Notes: generated from the letters alone by a model not told the origin. Positions 53,550-63,722 are shown, counted from the stretch's first letter. The stretch: 64,000 bases of DNA from Alteromonas sp. ALT199 (GCF_018619335.1 NZ_JAHHDX010000034.1:1-64000), one strand, 5' to 3'. Program-made: numbers and translations.

Positions 53550-53570
53550 ATCCACAAATTTATTGTGGAT
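53550..53570. promoter_or_regulatory. Inverted pair of near-consensus DnaA boxes
   Basis: ATCCACAA-ATTTA-TTGTGGAT, a perfect 8-bp inverted repeat; with flanking bases each arm matches the DnaA 9-mer TTATCCACA at 8 of 9 positions. It ends four bases before the sigma-32-type -35 of grpE. Confidence 0.45.
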
Positions 53571-53573
53571 ACC

Positions 53574-53601
53574 CTTGATCACCTTAAAACTAGCCCCATA
53601 A
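53574..53601 (+). promoter_or_regulatory. Heat-shock (sigma-32 type) promoter of grpE-dnaK-dnaJ
   Basis: CTTGAT (53574-53579), a 14-base spacer and CCCCATAA (53594-53601) fit the sigma-32 consensus CTTGAA-N13/14-CCCCATNT. About 78 bases before the grpE start. The gap 53311-53679 holds no other gene. Confidence 0.85.
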
Positions 53602-53679
53602 CTAAGCGCAACGAAGTAATTCCCAGTAATTTGAGTGTTATTGGGCATCGCCTAATTTAGAAAACGTTTGGAGGTAGGC

Positions 53680-54303
53680 ATGAGCGACAATCGCGACGTG
53701 CAGGCAGATCAAGAAAATACAGTGGATGAAACTGTAGTTAACACTGAAGACGCGCAGGTAGAAGCGTCAGAAGTAGAAGGTGTAGAGCTAGACGAAAATG
53801 CGCAGCGCATTTATGAACTAGAAACTGCACTTTCTGAAGCTCAAGCAACCATTAAAGAGCAGCAAGACGGTGTGCTTCGCGCACGTGCAGACGCAGACAA
53901 CGCTCGTCGTCGTGCTGAAGGTGAAGTAGAAAAGGCACGTAAGTTTGCTCTTGAACGTTTTGCTGGCGAGTTGCTTCCGGTTATCGACAACTTAGAACGT
54001 GCCATTGAAATGACCGATGGCGAAAATGAGGCTGTTAAGCCGCTTTTAGAAGGTGTGGAAATGACCCACAAAACTTTCTTAAGCACTATTGAGAAATTCG
54101 GATTAAGCCTTATTGATCCGCAGGGCGAAACCTTTAACCCTGATTTGCATCAAGCAATGTCGATGCAAGAAAGTGCAGACCACGAGCCAAATACGGTAAT
54201 GGCGGTTATGCAGAAAGGTTATCAAATTAACGGCCGTTTGTTACGCCCTGCCATGGTTATGGTATCGCGTGCACCAAGCGGCGGTGTGGATACGCAAGCT
54301 TAA
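53680..54303 (+). CDS. grpE: Nucleotide exchange factor GrpE
   Basis: 207 aa from the ATG at 53680; the GGAGGT ribosome site lies just before it, so the upstream in-frame TTG is not the start. An acidic N-terminus and long coiled coil ([32 protein letters not shown]), then [19 protein letters not shown] and the beta-wing with [40 protein letters not shown]. It drives ADP release from DnaK. Confidence 0.96.
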   Translation: MSDNRDVQADQENTVDETVVNTEDAQVEASEVEGVELDENAQRIYELETALSEAQATIKEQQDGVLRARADADNARRRAEGEVEKARKFALERFAGELLPVIDNLERAIEMTDGENEAVKPLLEGVEMTHKTFLSTIEKFGLSLIDPQGETFNPDLHQAMSMQESADHEPNTVMAVMQKGYQINGRLLRPAMVMVSRAPSGGVDTQA

Positions 54304-54421
54304 TACGCTTTTTTGCGACAAAAGCACCAAAATGTCAGTTTTTTTACTGGCATCTATTGAAAAGGCGGGGAAATAACCCCACTAAAAGTACAGCATTAAG
54401 AAAATCATTCGGAGACACGAA

Positions 54422-56350
54422 ATGGGTAGAATCATTGGTATCGACTTAGGTACAACGAATTCATGTGTCGCAGTTCTAGACGGCGACAAACCTCGCGTAA
54501 TTGAAAACGCGGAAGGCGATCGTACAACACCTTCAATCATCGCTTACACAAACGATGGTGAAACGCTTGTAGGTCAATCAGCGAAGCGTCAAGCGGTAAC
54601 TAACCCGACCAATACATTATTCGCAATTAAGCGTTTAATCGGTCGTCGCTTTCAAGATAAAGAAGTGCAGCGCGACATCGACATCATGCCTTTCAAAATT
54701 GTAGGTGCTGATAACGGTGATGCGTGGGTAGAAGCGAAAGGCGAAAAAATGGCGCCACCGCAGATTTCTGCTGAAGTACTTAAGAAAATGAAGAAAACCG
54801 CTGAAGATTATCTTGGCGAAGAAGTAACTGGCGCAGTTATCACTGTTCCTGCTTACTTTAACGACTCACAGCGTCAGGCAACGAAAGACGCTGGTCGTAT
54901 CGCAGGTCTTGAAGTTAAGCGTATCATCAACGAGCCTACTGCTGCTGCTCTTGCTTACGGCATGGACAAGAAGCAAGGCGATAACGTTGTTGCAGTATAC
55001 GATTTAGGTGGTGGTACATTCGATATCTCTATCATTGAAATTGATGAAGTAGATGGCGAGCACACGTTTGAAGTACTAGCGACTAACGGTGACACACACC
55101 TTGGTGGTGAAGACTTCGATAACCGTGTTATCAACTATCTTGTTGAAGAATTCAAGAAAGACCAAGGCATTGACCTTCGTAAAGATCCGCTTGCTATGCA
55201 GCGTCTTAAAGAAGCCGGTGAAAAAGCGAAAATTGAGCTTTCTTCTTCTCAACAGACAGAAGTTAATCTGCCTTACATCACGGCTGATGCATCAGGTCCT
55301 AAGCACTTAGCCATTAAGCTTACTCGTGCAAAACTTGAGTCTTTGGTTGAAGACCTAGTAAAAAACTCGCTTAACCCGCTTAAGCAAGCACTAGCTGATT
55401 CAGACCTATCTGTAGGCGACATCAACGACATCATCCTTGTTGGTGGTCAAACGCGTATGCCGCTAGTACAGAAGTATGTAACTGAGTTCTTCGGCAAAGA
55501 GCCACGTAAAGATGTTAACCCTGATGAAGCTGTAGCAGTAGGTGCGGCAATTCAAGGCGGTGTACTTTCTGGTGACGTTAAAGACGTACTACTTCTAGAC
55601 GTTACGCCTCTGTCTCTAGGTATCGAGACAATGGGTGGTGTAATGACTGCGCTTATCGAGAAGAACACGACTATTCCTACTAAGAAGTCGCAAACCTTCT
55701 CGACAGCAGAAGACAACCAGTCTGCTGTAACGGTACACGTACTGCAAGGTGAGCGTAAGCAATCAAGTGGCAACAAGTCTCTTGGTCAGTTCAACCTAGA
55801 AGGTATTCGTCCAGCAGCGCGCGGTGTACCGCAAATCGAAGTAACCTTTGACCTAGATGCTGACGGTATCCTACATGTGTCTGCGAAAGATAAAGACACA
55901 GGTAAAGAGCAGAAGATCACTATCAAAGCTTCTTCGGGTCTAAGCGATGAAGAAGTAGAAAAAATGGTAGCAGACGCAGAAGCGAACAAAGAAGCTGATG
56001 CGAAGTTTGAAGAGCTAATTCAAGCGCGTAACCAAGCAGATGGTATGATCCACGCTACACGTAAGCAGCTTGAAGAAGTTGGCGATGCACTAAGTGCAGA
56101 AGACAAAGCGCCAATTGAAGAAGCCCTTACTGCGCTAGAAACAGCGTCTAAAGGCGAAGACAAAGCAGAAATCGAAGCGAAAACGCAAGAACTTATTCAA
56201 GCGTCTAGCAAGCTGATGGAAGCGGCGCAAGCTCAACAAGCAGCTGCTGGTGGCGCAGAAGGCGCTGAGCAGGAAGCTTCTTCTGGTCAAGCAAACGATG
56301 ATGTTGTTGACGCAGAATTTGAAGAAGTGAAAGAAGACGACAAGAAGTAA
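54422..56350 (+). CDS. dnaK: Chaperone DnaK (Hsp70)
   Basis: 642 aa. ATPase domain with [56 protein letters not shown] and [10 protein letters not shown]; substrate domain from about 390, helical lid and C-terminal [20 protein letters not shown]-driven folding with DnaJ and GrpE. Strong AGGAGA-like ribosome site (CGGAGACACGAA). Confidence 0.98.
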   Translation: MGRIIGIDLGTTNSCVAVLDGDKPRVIENAEGDRTTPSIIAYTNDGETLVGQSAKRQAVTNPTNTLFAIKRLIGRRFQDKEVQRDIDIMPFKIVGADNGDAWVEAKGEKMAPPQISAEVLKKMKKTAEDYLGEEVTGAVITVPAYFNDSQRQATKDAGRIAGLEVKRIINEPTAAALAYGMDKKQGDNVVAVYDLGGGTFDISIIEIDEVDGEHTFEVLATNGDTHLGGEDFDNRVINYLVEEFKKDQGIDLRKDPLAMQRLKEAGEKAKIELSSSQQTEVNLPYITADASGPKHLAIKLTRAKLESLVEDLVKNSLNPLKQALADSDLSVGDINDIILVGGQTRMPLVQKYVTEFFGKEPRKDVNPDEAVAVGAAIQGGVLSGDVKDVLLLDVTPLSLGIETMGGVMTALIEKNTTIPTKKSQTFSTAEDNQSAVTVHVLQGERKQSSGNKSLGQFNLEGIRPAARGVPQIEVTFDLDADGILHVSAKDKDTGKEQKITIKASSGLSDEEVEKMVADAEANKEADAKFEELIQARNQADGMIHATRKQLEEVGDALSAEDKAPIEEALTALETASKGEDKAEIEAKTQELIQASSKLMEAAQAQQAAAGGAEGAEQEASSGQANDDVVDAEFEEVKEDDKK

Positions 56351-56362
56351 ACTGTTGTGTCA

Positions 56363-56389
56363 GGCCCGTTAATTCAAAAGTTACGGGCC
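56363..56389 (+). terminator. Possible terminator or attenuating hairpin between dnaK and dnaJ
   Basis: GGCCCGTAA-type stem (GGCCCGTTAA / TTACGGGCC) a few bases after dnaK. The T tract is weak, so it may only lower dnaJ expression. Confidence 0.5.
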
Positions 56390-56577
56390 GTTTAAGCAGT
56401 TCAGGCGCATCAGGAATTTCTTGTTGCGCCTTTGTTGTGTAAATAACTTGGTGCAAATAGCTTGGTGTAAATAGTCTGGCGCTATTGAGAACCAATCAGG
56501 TTATTTTCACAACAGTCAGATGTAGATTCGACAAGCATTACATGCTTGTCGACAAAAAAGTAGGATATGTAAACGAT

Positions 56578-57711
56578 ATGTCGAAACGAGACTACTACGA
56601 AGTACTCGGGGTAGATAAAAGCGCGGGCGAACGTGAAATTAAAAAAGCGTACAAAAAGCTTGCGATGAAGTATCACCCTGACCGTACGCAAGGCGATAAA
56701 AGCCTGGAAGATAAGTTTAAAGAAATCCAGGAAGCCTACGAAATTCTGTCAGATTCGCAGAAGCGTGCTGCATACGACCAATACGGCCACGCAGGTGTTG
56801 ATCCAAACCGTGGTGGTGGCGGCTTCGGTGGTGGTGCCGACTTCGGCGATATCTTTGGCGATGTTTTTGGTGACATCTTTGGCGGCGGTGGTCGCGGTGG
56901 GCGTCAGTCGCGTGCTCGTCAAGGTTCAGACCTTCGTTACAACTTAGAGCTTAGTCTAGAAGAAGCGGTTCGCGGTAAGAGCGTTGATATTCGTGTCCCT
57001 ACGCTGGTTGAATGTGAAGTGTGCGACGGCTCTGGTGCGAAAAAAGGTTCCTCACCTAAAACCTGTCCAACCTGTCACGGCAACGGTCAAGTTCAGATGC
57101 GCCAAGGTTTCTTTGCCGTACAGCAGACCTGTCCGACATGTTCAGGCAAGGGCAAAATTATTGAAGATCCTTGCAACAGCTGTCATGGCCATGGTCGTAA
57201 AGAGAAGACCAAGACCCTTAACGTTAAGATTCCTGCAGGCGTAGACACAGGAGACCGTATTCGTCTCTCTGGTGAAGGTGAAGCGGGCGAGAACGGTGCA
57301 CCAGCAGGTGACTTGTACGTTCAAGTACACGTTCGTGAACACGACATTTTCCAACGCGATGGCAACAACCTGTACTGCGAAGTACCGCTTAGCTTTACAA
57401 CAGCAGCGCTTGGTGGCGAACTTGAAGTCCCTACCTTGGACGGCAAGGTTAAGCTGAAAATTAGTGCTGAAACGCAGACTGGCCGTATGTTCCGCTTACG
57501 TGGTAAAGGCGTTAAGTCTGTTCGAAGCGGAGCTATGGGCGACTTGATGTGTAAGGTTGTGGTTGAAACACCAGTTAACCTTTCATCACGTCAAAAAGAG
57601 CTTCTGCAAGAGCTTGAAGAGTCGATGGGCAAAGCGTCAAGCAAGCACAGCCCGAAGGCACAAGGCTTCTTCGATGGCGTGAAGAAATTCTTTGACGACT
57701 TAACTAACTAG
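56578..57711 (+). CDS. dnaJ: Co-chaperone DnaJ (Hsp40)
   Basis: 377 aa, chosen to start at the ATG at 56578 ([17 protein letters not shown]), the conserved start of the family; frame continues upstream but is not conserved. J domain with HPD in [11 protein letters not shown], Gly/Phe-rich region near 75-115 ([16 protein letters not shown]), four zinc motifs [32 protein letters not shown], then the two substrate-binding beta domains. Confidence 0.97.
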   Translation: MSKRDYYEVLGVDKSAGEREIKKAYKKLAMKYHPDRTQGDKSLEDKFKEIQEAYEILSDSQKRAAYDQYGHAGVDPNRGGGGFGGGADFGDIFGDVFGDIFGGGGRGGRQSRARQGSDLRYNLELSLEEAVRGKSVDIRVPTLVECEVCDGSGAKKGSSPKTCPTCHGNGQVQMRQGFFAVQQTCPTCSGKGKIIEDPCNSCHGHGRKEKTKTLNVKIPAGVDTGDRIRLSGEGEAGENGAPAGDLYVQVHVREHDIFQRDGNNLYCEVPLSFTTAALGGELEVPTLDGKVKLKISAETQTGRMFRLRGKGVKSVRSGAMGDLMCKVVVETPVNLSSRQKELLQELEESMGKASSKHSPKAQGFFDGVKKFFDDLTN

Positions 57712-57735
57712 TCTTTTTTAATTCGTTAAATATAC

Positions 57736-57762
57736 AAAAGCCCTCGTTTCGAGGGCTTTTTT
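57736..57762 (+). terminator. dnaJ terminator
   Basis: AAAAGCCCTCG / CGAGGGCTTTTTT, perfect hairpin with T-run, 25 bases after dnaJ. Confidence 0.92.
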
Positions 57763-57805
57763 GTGTGTAAACGAATCGATTGAACGCTGCTTACTTATTA
57801 AAGGT

Positions 57806-57909
57806 GAGTGTCTGTCCGAACCTGTACTTTTTTGTTTGGGTTGAGTGTCTGTCCGAACCTGTACTTTTTTGATTGGGTTGAGTGTCTGTCCCAAACTGTA
57901 CTTCGACCC
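57806..57909 (-). repeat. Three tandem 37-base units carrying the dispersed word
   Basis: Units begin at 57806, 57843 and 57880. Each starts GAGTGTCTGTCC, continues (C/G)(G/C)AA(C/A)CTGTACTT, and the first two end TTTTTTG(T/A)TTGGGTT. The core unit also appears once at 14260-14282. The rest of the gap 57712-58082 shows no gene. Confidence 0.92.
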
Positions 57910-58082
57910 ATGCTAGGCAGATAAGCGCTACCTATAATCGATGCTAATCCCTAGAAAGAGTGCTTTCACCGTTAATTTTCTTGCGCTGAAACGAACTATT
58001 CGTCACGATAGGCTTATAAGTAGACGGTAAAATATCTGCTAATTCAAAAGCAGACGACCAACATTAAAAAAAGGGAACAGGC

Positions 58083-58565
58083 ATGAGAATTTTCAATAAA
58101 ACTATGATTGTGGCAGCAGCTGTTAGCGCAGTAATGTCGGGCTCGGTAATGGCAGATGTAAAAGAAGCATCTTCGGAAAAACATGCAAAAGCGGCAACAC
58201 AATATCGCCAAGCAGTTTTTCAACTTGTACGTAGTAACATGGGGCCGTTAGGTGGCATGGCAAAGGGAGCTTTGCCTTTTGATGAAAGTGTGATGGAAAC
58301 TAACGCGGTTCGTCTAGAGCAACTAGCCGATATGATGGGTGACTATCTAGCAGTCGACACGCGTAAATTTGACGTTGAAACCGGCGCGAAAGACGAAATT
58401 TGGGAAAGCTTTTCAGACGTGGAAAAGAAGGTGATGGCGCTTAAAACTGCCGCTCAAGGCCTTCAAGCTGCGGTAAATGCAGGTGATGAAAGCGCGTATC
58501 GCGGCGCTATCGGCAAGATAGGCGCTAGCTGTAAATCGTGTCACGACGATTATAAAAAAGATTAA
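58083..58565 (+). CDS. Cytochrome c' (class II c-type cytochrome)
   Basis: 160 aa. Signal peptide to ..SGSVMAD near 25, a four-helix-bundle sequence beginning YRQAVFQLVRSNMGPLGGMAKG, and one C-terminal haem site CKSCH (150-154) close to the end, the class II arrangement. Periplasmic haem protein that binds NO and may protect against it. Ribosome site AAAGGGAAC. Confidence 0.92.
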   Translation: MRIFNKTMIVAAAVSAVMSGSVMADVKEASSEKHAKAATQYRQAVFQLVRSNMGPLGGMAKGALPFDESVMETNAVRLEQLADMMGDYLAVDTRKFDVETGAKDEIWESFSDVEKKVMALKTAAQGLQAAVNAGDESAYRGAIGKIGASCKSCHDDYKKD

Positions 58566-58569
58566 TCTT

Positions 58570-58620
58570 TAGGTGCTGTTGATTTTAGCGATTCGATAAT
58601 ATTCAACAGCACCTGACTTT
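58570..58620 (+). terminator. Cytochrome c' terminator
   Basis: AGGTGCTGTTGA / TCAACAGCACCT perfect 12-bp inverted repeat with a 20-base loop and CTTTTC tail, a few bases after the stop. Confidence 0.8.
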
Positions 58621-59001
58621 TCATTCTTCATGCACGGGTTTGATGACATTTCACTTAGCACTTATTAATAACATTACTAAGCAGTAAGTTTGCTTTTCCT
58701 TCCTCAGAATTCAAAACCTTAGGTTTGTTCGCTGCTAAGAGCGGTGACTCTCAATAAATTGCTGGAAATTTGTACTGTTTTTGTCTATGTTTAACACTGA
58801 AAAACGGATGAATACACAAAACACATTCAAATAAATGCAGTGCAGTTCTTTCTTTACTAGCTATCTATTAAGTTAGTACTTTATTTCCGTTAAAAAGTTG
58901 GAAGCGTTAAAGCGCTCAATAAAACACCACTTTATTTTTAAAAGGTATGTGGTGCGGCTTTTTTGTACGCCGATTTTGATTATTTTCGAGGGCTTGCTTA
59001 G
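58621..59001. other. Non-coding gap before the GGDEF-EAL gene
   Basis: About 380 AT-rich bases with several short frames, none convincing. It includes a hairpin-like AAAACACCACTTT...AAAGG(T)ATGTGGTG near 58921-58954. No copy of the dispersed word. Confidence 0.4.
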
Positions 59002-61584
59002 ATGGATTTACGCAGTGAACGCATGTTGTCAACCATGCGCACAACGCAGCATAGTATATCTGCGTTACTTAATGAGAATAAAAATAAAACAGAGTCGCTT
59101 TGTATATTAATGGCTTCAGTAAATCCGAATAGTGGCCGTGCCACTGTTGTCGCAAGCGATGACAAACATTCGACAATTGAATCGCTTAATATAGACTTCC
59201 CACCCCACACGCTACTAATGCTGCCTTTAACCCCATTAAGTGCACCATTACCTGCCAAAGATTTTATCCTGCCTCATGCACTTGCAGATTATGGTGAAAG
59301 CTATGTAGTGATAGCAACCATTAGAGATATGCAAGACGAAGTGATGGGGGTTGTACTTACTTTCGTTCGCCACAGCAGTTTGAATGCACAACAACATGCG
59401 TATATTGATATCCTGCGCGAAAGAGTTGAATTAAGCTATCAATACGAGCTTACGAGGCACCCATACTCGGATAAGTTATCAGAGCAGTTATCACTGCTTG
59501 AAGAAGTCAGTTCTATTTCTAAAGTAGGAGCGTGGCAAATTGATAGGTTGTCAGGCGCGTTTTCTTCAACTGAAATCGTGAAAAACTTGTTGGGCTTGCT
59601 TAATTCGAGAAGCGTTAGCTTGAAAGATGTGCTTAGTGTAATTTCTTCCGATGATCTAGATGACCTCAAGCAACGGGTATTTAAAGCCGTTAAAGAGAGC
59701 AGGCACTTTGTAAAGCACTTCAATATTAGTGATAAGCAAGGGCGAACCAAACACATCAAATTAACGGTGTTTTTGCAGGTTGAGCGGCAAACAAATTTTG
59801 GCTTAAAACTTTCCCGCCTTTATGGCGTTGTTCAGGATGAAACTGAAATTCAGCGACTTTCAGATTCTCAGCACAACTATACGGACTTCCTCTCAACTCT
59901 GCTCAATAGCATTGATAGTGTCGTGCTCAGTATCGACACGAATGGCACAATTTTGTCGGCCAACGAATATGTCACTTCAGTATTAGGCTTTGAACCTGAA
60001 GAGTTGATAGGTCAGGACATTAAACTCATTGCTACAAAGGTTCAAAATATTGATGAGCCTTCTTATCTTTTAAACCTAGATGCAGGAGTAAAACGATGCT
60101 CTGAAACTGGGTTACTAAGTGAGTGTTTGCGTCACAAAAACGGCAAAAGAATAGTGTGCGATATAAACCTAAGAACATGCTCGGTGCACAAACAAAGTCT
60201 TATAGTAGCGACTATTCGTAACGTGTCCAATTTACATTGTGAAGTTGAACGTTTTAAGCAGTTAGCATTGCATGACCCGTTAACCGGTATTCCGAATTTG
60301 TATCATTTTGAGCAGTATTCTATGAAAAAAGCTGCTCACGCATTAAGCGAAAAGACACTTTCTGTATTTATGTGGATTAGCATAATTAACATCAAGGAAT
60401 ATGAAAGTGCGTTTGGGGAACCAACAGTAGATTATATTTTACGTATATTGGCCAGTCGATTTGTTCGCGCTTTTGATGTTAATAAGCAACTAAATGTAAG
60501 TGTATTCAAATATGACCGCGGTGCTTTTATTCTTCATCTACATAGAAGTTTTAGCGATGACAATACGGCTAAAAGCGCAGCCGAAGAGTGTTTGAATTTT
60601 CTTCAAAATGATGTTCTTCTTCCAATTACTCTGCACAATAGTGCGCTTGCTATAGAAACAATGACGGTTAGCTACGCAATACCTTTTAAACACTTTTCAA
60701 TTAAAAAGTTTAAAGAGCTTTTATCTAGAAAACCTGTCGAAAAGTCTATTACTTATTTGGATGATCACAAAGAGCATGTCTATTCACATGTTAGCGCAAA
60801 CGATATAGAGCGTTACAACTATATAAAACACTCTTTAAATAGAGCTATTGCGAGCAATGAACTATTTGTTGAGCTTCAACCTCAGTACAGCGGTAGCGGA
60901 AGCCTCTTAAGCTCAGAAGTACTGTTAAGATGGAACCATCCTCATTTAGGTTTAGTCACGCCCGCAGAGTTCATTCCTATAGCTGAACAAAACGATTTAA
61001 TAGCTGACGTTGGTTTATGGGTATGTAATGAAGCCTGCAAATTATTAAGTGAATGCCAAGCTCGAAATATAAACACTAAGCTTTCGATTAACATAAGTGT
61101 AAAGCACCTAGCCCGCGCTGACTTTGTTAGCAAGTTTGTGGCAATAGTAAAAAGGTGGAGAGTGGCGCACAAAAATTTAACGTTAGAGCTGACTGAAGGA
61201 GCATTGATAAAAGGTGTCAGCGTAATACAGCGCCGAGTCCGCGATTTAGCGAAGCAAGGCTTCAGTTTGTCTATTGATAATTTTGGTCTCAGTGATTCAA
61301 ATCTAAAATACCTTCAAGATCTTCCAATCAATGAGTTGAAAGTAAATAGAGTTTTTATTGAAGCAATAGAAGGGTCGAAGGAAAGAAATTTACTAGTTAC
61401 AAATATTTGCAACATGGCCAAGGCCTTAAAGCTTGATACTGTGGCAGAAGGTATCGAAACTACTGGACAACTAATTGAAGCAAAAGCGTGTGGATGCAGT
61501 GCATTTCAAGGCTATTATTTAGACAAACCAATGCGTGTCGATGATTGGTGGCATAAGATAGCTCAGTCGCAGTCTAGCATGTAA
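59002..61584 (+). CDS. PAS-GGDEF-EAL protein with degenerate catalytic motifs
   Basis: 860 aa, no membrane segment. GAF-like N-terminus (30-145), PAS domains near 160-285 and 290-415, then a GGDEF fold (LALHDPLTGIPNLYHFEQYS, 425 on) in which the GGDEF position reads YDRGAF, so no diguanylate cyclase activity is expected. The EAL domain (610-850) has SSEVLLRWN in place of EAL and LELTEG and AEGIET intact, but DDFG is DNFG and KIDR is KVNR. Phosphodiesterase activity is thus doubtful; it may bind c-di-GMP as a sensor. Confidence 0.88.
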   Translation: MDLRSERMLSTMRTTQHSISALLNENKNKTESLCILMASVNPNSGRATVVASDDKHSTIESLNIDFPPHTLLMLPLTPLSAPLPAKDFILPHALADYGESYVVIATIRDMQDEVMGVVLTFVRHSSLNAQQHAYIDILRERVELSYQYELTRHPYSDKLSEQLSLLEEVSSISKVGAWQIDRLSGAFSSTEIVKNLLGLLNSRSVSLKDVLSVISSDDLDDLKQRVFKAVKESRHFVKHFNISDKQGRTKHIKLTVFLQVERQTNFGLKLSRLYGVVQDETEIQRLSDSQHNYTDFLSTLLNSIDSVVLSIDTNGTILSANEYVTSVLGFEPEELIGQDIKLIATKVQNIDEPSYLLNLDAGVKRCSETGLLSECLRHKNGKRIVCDINLRTCSVHKQSLIVATIRNVSNLHCEVERFKQLALHDPLTGIPNLYHFEQYSMKKAAHALSEKTLSVFMWISIINIKEYESAFGEPTVDYILRILASRFVRAFDVNKQLNVSVFKYDRGAFILHLHRSFSDDNTAKSAAEECLNFLQNDVLLPITLHNSALAIETMTVSYAIPFKHFSIKKFKELLSRKPVEKSITYLDDHKEHVYSHVSANDIERYNYIKHSLNRAIASNELFVELQPQYSGSGSLLSSEVLLRWNHPHLGLVTPAEFIPIAEQNDLIADVGLWVCNEACKLLSECQARNINTKLSINISVKHLARADFVSKFVAIVKRWRVAHKNLTLELTEGALIKGVSVIQRRVRDLAKQGFSLSIDNFGLSDSNLKYLQDLPINELKVNRVFIEAIEGSKERNLLVTNICNMAKALKLDTVAEGIETTGQLIEAKACGCSAFQGYYLDKPMRVDDWWHKIAQSQSSM

Positions 61585-61769
61585 AACGCGACACGCCGTT
61601 TAGAAATAAAATCGACGGTAAGCGATATTATAATAGTTGATATGGATAAGTTATTTAAATTTTAATTTTATGTAAATCAATTTGTTAGTTTATCTACGCC
61701 ATAAGTCTTATAAGTGGGCCAGGTTAAAGTGAAGTAGGGTTGTAGAAAGACCTTATTCAGGACGTGGCT

Positions 61770-63674
61770 ATGACTTATAAAAATGAATACATTAATTCAA
61801 CTCAACATCCCGATGAGTTTTGGTTAGAACAAGCACACAAAATAGCCTGGTTTCAACAGCCTCAAGTGGGATGTCAGAAAACAGATAATGGTTACTATGA
61901 CTGGTTCAGAGGGGGGCAGCTTAATACCTGTTACTTAGCGCTAGACCATCATGTTGAAAATGGTCGCGGCAATAAGACTGCACTTATTTACGACTCTCCT
62001 GTCACTCAAACTATTCGGCGTTTTACATATAACGAACTTCTTACCGAAGTGGCAGAATTTGCCGGAGGCTTATCTCACATAGGCGTGAAGAAAGGCGATC
62101 GCGTAATCATATATATGCCAATGATCCCGCAAGCTGCCATAGCAATGCTTGCATGTGCGCGATTAGGTGCAGTGCATTCAGTTGTATTCGGAGGCTTTGC
62201 AGCGAATGAACTTGCGGTGCGGATAGACGATGCAAAGCCAGTCGCTATTGTTACAGCATCGTGCGGAATTGAAGGAAGCAAAGTTTTACCTTATAAGCCT
62301 CTTGTGGATGAGGCTGTCTCGATAGCTGAGCACAAGCCTCAGGCATGCGTATTGTTTCAACGCGCTCAACTTACTGCAAAGTTAAATGAAAGTACTGACT
62401 ATGATTGGCAGACTTTAGTTAAATCTAGTGAGCCAGCCGCCCCGGTTACCGTCGATGCTACCGATCCTCTGTATATCCTCTATACCTCAGGTACAACAGG
62501 AAAGCCTAAAGGCGTAGTTCGAGACAATGGTGGCCATGCAGTAGCGCTTCACTATTCGATGGGGGCTATTTACGGTATTAGTGAGGACGACATTTTTTGG
62601 GCCGCATCCGATGTCGGCTGGGTGGTCGGTCATTCTTATATTGTTTATGCTCCGCTTCTAAAAGGGGCAACTACGGTATTGTATGAAGGCAAGCCAGTCG
62701 GTACACCTGACGCGGGAGCGTTTTGGCGCATGATAGAGTCGCACAATATTAACGTGCTTTTTGCCGCGCCTACAGCTTTTCGAGCGATAAGGAAAGCCGA
62801 CCCGGACGCAGAATGTTTATTAAAATACGACACGTCTAGTCTGCGCACCCTGTTTATGGCAGGCGAACGACTCGATCCCCCCACTTATTATTGGACTAGT
62901 GAAAAGGTAGGTGTTCCGGTTATTGATCATTGGTGGCAAACCGAAACTGGTTGGCCAATTTGCTCAAACCCAATGGGTCTTGAACCAATGGAGACAAAAC
63001 CAGGTTCGTCAAGCGTACCTACACCAGGCTTTAATGTGAAAGTATTACAAGGTATTGATGCTCAGCATGTTACCTGTGAAAAAGGGGCTATTGCTATTAA
63101 ATTGCCACTACCCCCAGGCTGCTTAACCACAATCTGGCAAGACCATCAACGGTTTGTTGACGGCTATTTACGAGAGTTTGAAGGCTATTACAGTACGGGT
63201 GACAACGGATATGTCGACGAGGAAGGCTTTGTATTTATCATGGGGCGTACCGATGATGTTATAAATGTTGCAGGGCATCGCTTATCTACAGGTGAAATGG
63301 AAGAGGTACTGGCAGATCATCCCTCAATCGCTGAATGTAGCGTAATAGGAATCAATGACGCGCTTAAAGGGCAATTGCCAGTTGGTCTAGTACTGTTAAA
63401 AGATGGTGTTAAGGTTGATGAAAAAGAGCTAGAGCAAGATTTAGTGCAACGAGTACGCGATAAAATTGGGCCCGTAGCATGCTTTAAGCGCGCTATAGTG
63501 GTCAATCGCTTACCAAAGACGCGGTCAGGAAAAATACTTCGTAAATTGCTACGTCAAATTGCTGCAAATGAATCTGTTGCCGTTCCCTCAACAATTGACG
63601 ACCCGTCAAGTGTTAGCGAAATAGAATCGATAATGCGAGAAAAAGGCTTAGTCAATGAGCCTAGTGCAGTCTGA
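61770..63674 (+). CDS. prpE: Propionyl-CoA synthetase PrpE-type acyl-CoA ligase
   Basis: 634 aa from the ATG at 61770, placed about nine bases after AGGA; an in-frame GTG two codons upstream is too close. AMP-forming ligase: ILYTSGTTGKPKGVVRDNGGHAVAL, the DHWWQTETGWP block, STGDNGYVDEEGF and the C-terminal acetylation-site Lys in PKTRSGKILRK. The HHVENGRGNKTALIYDSPVT and RDNGG segments favour PrpE over acetyl-CoA synthetase. In CrbSR-containing bacteria such ligase genes are regulated by that pair; here it lies 11 kb from the kinase gene. Confidence 0.9.
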   Translation: MTYKNEYINSTQHPDEFWLEQAHKIAWFQQPQVGCQKTDNGYYDWFRGGQLNTCYLALDHHVENGRGNKTALIYDSPVTQTIRRFTYNELLTEVAEFAGGLSHIGVKKGDRVIIYMPMIPQAAIAMLACARLGAVHSVVFGGFAANELAVRIDDAKPVAIVTASCGIEGSKVLPYKPLVDEAVSIAEHKPQACVLFQRAQLTAKLNESTDYDWQTLVKSSEPAAPVTVDATDPLYILYTSGTTGKPKGVVRDNGGHAVALHYSMGAIYGISEDDIFWAASDVGWVVGHSYIVYAPLLKGATTVLYEGKPVGTPDAGAFWRMIESHNINVLFAAPTAFRAIRKADPDAECLLKYDTSSLRTLFMAGERLDPPTYYWTSEKVGVPVIDHWWQTETGWPICSNPMGLEPMETKPGSSSVPTPGFNVKVLQGIDAQHVTCEKGAIAIKLPLPPGCLTTIWQDHQRFVDGYLREFEGYYSTGDNGYVDEEGFVFIMGRTDDVINVAGHRLSTGEMEEVLADHPSIAECSVIGINDALKGQLPVGLVLLKDGVKVDEKELEQDLVQRVRDKIGPVACFKRAIVVNRLPKTRSGKILRKLLRQIAANESVAVPSTIDDPSSVSEIESIMREKGLVNEPSAV

Positions 63675-63722
63675 GATTGAAGAATAACAATATTAATTAA
63701 GGCGTTGCTATTTCCACTAATG

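Noticed and set aside
254-57909. CRISPR array as an explanation for the repeated word
   Set aside because: Spacing is irregular, orientation mixed, the word is too short, copies lie within genes, and there are no cas genes.
254-57909. Classical DNA-uptake sequence as the sole explanation
   Set aside because: Clustered distribution, tandem arrays with shared flanks and strict sense orientation inside genes do not fit an evenly spread uptake word; kept only as an alternative.
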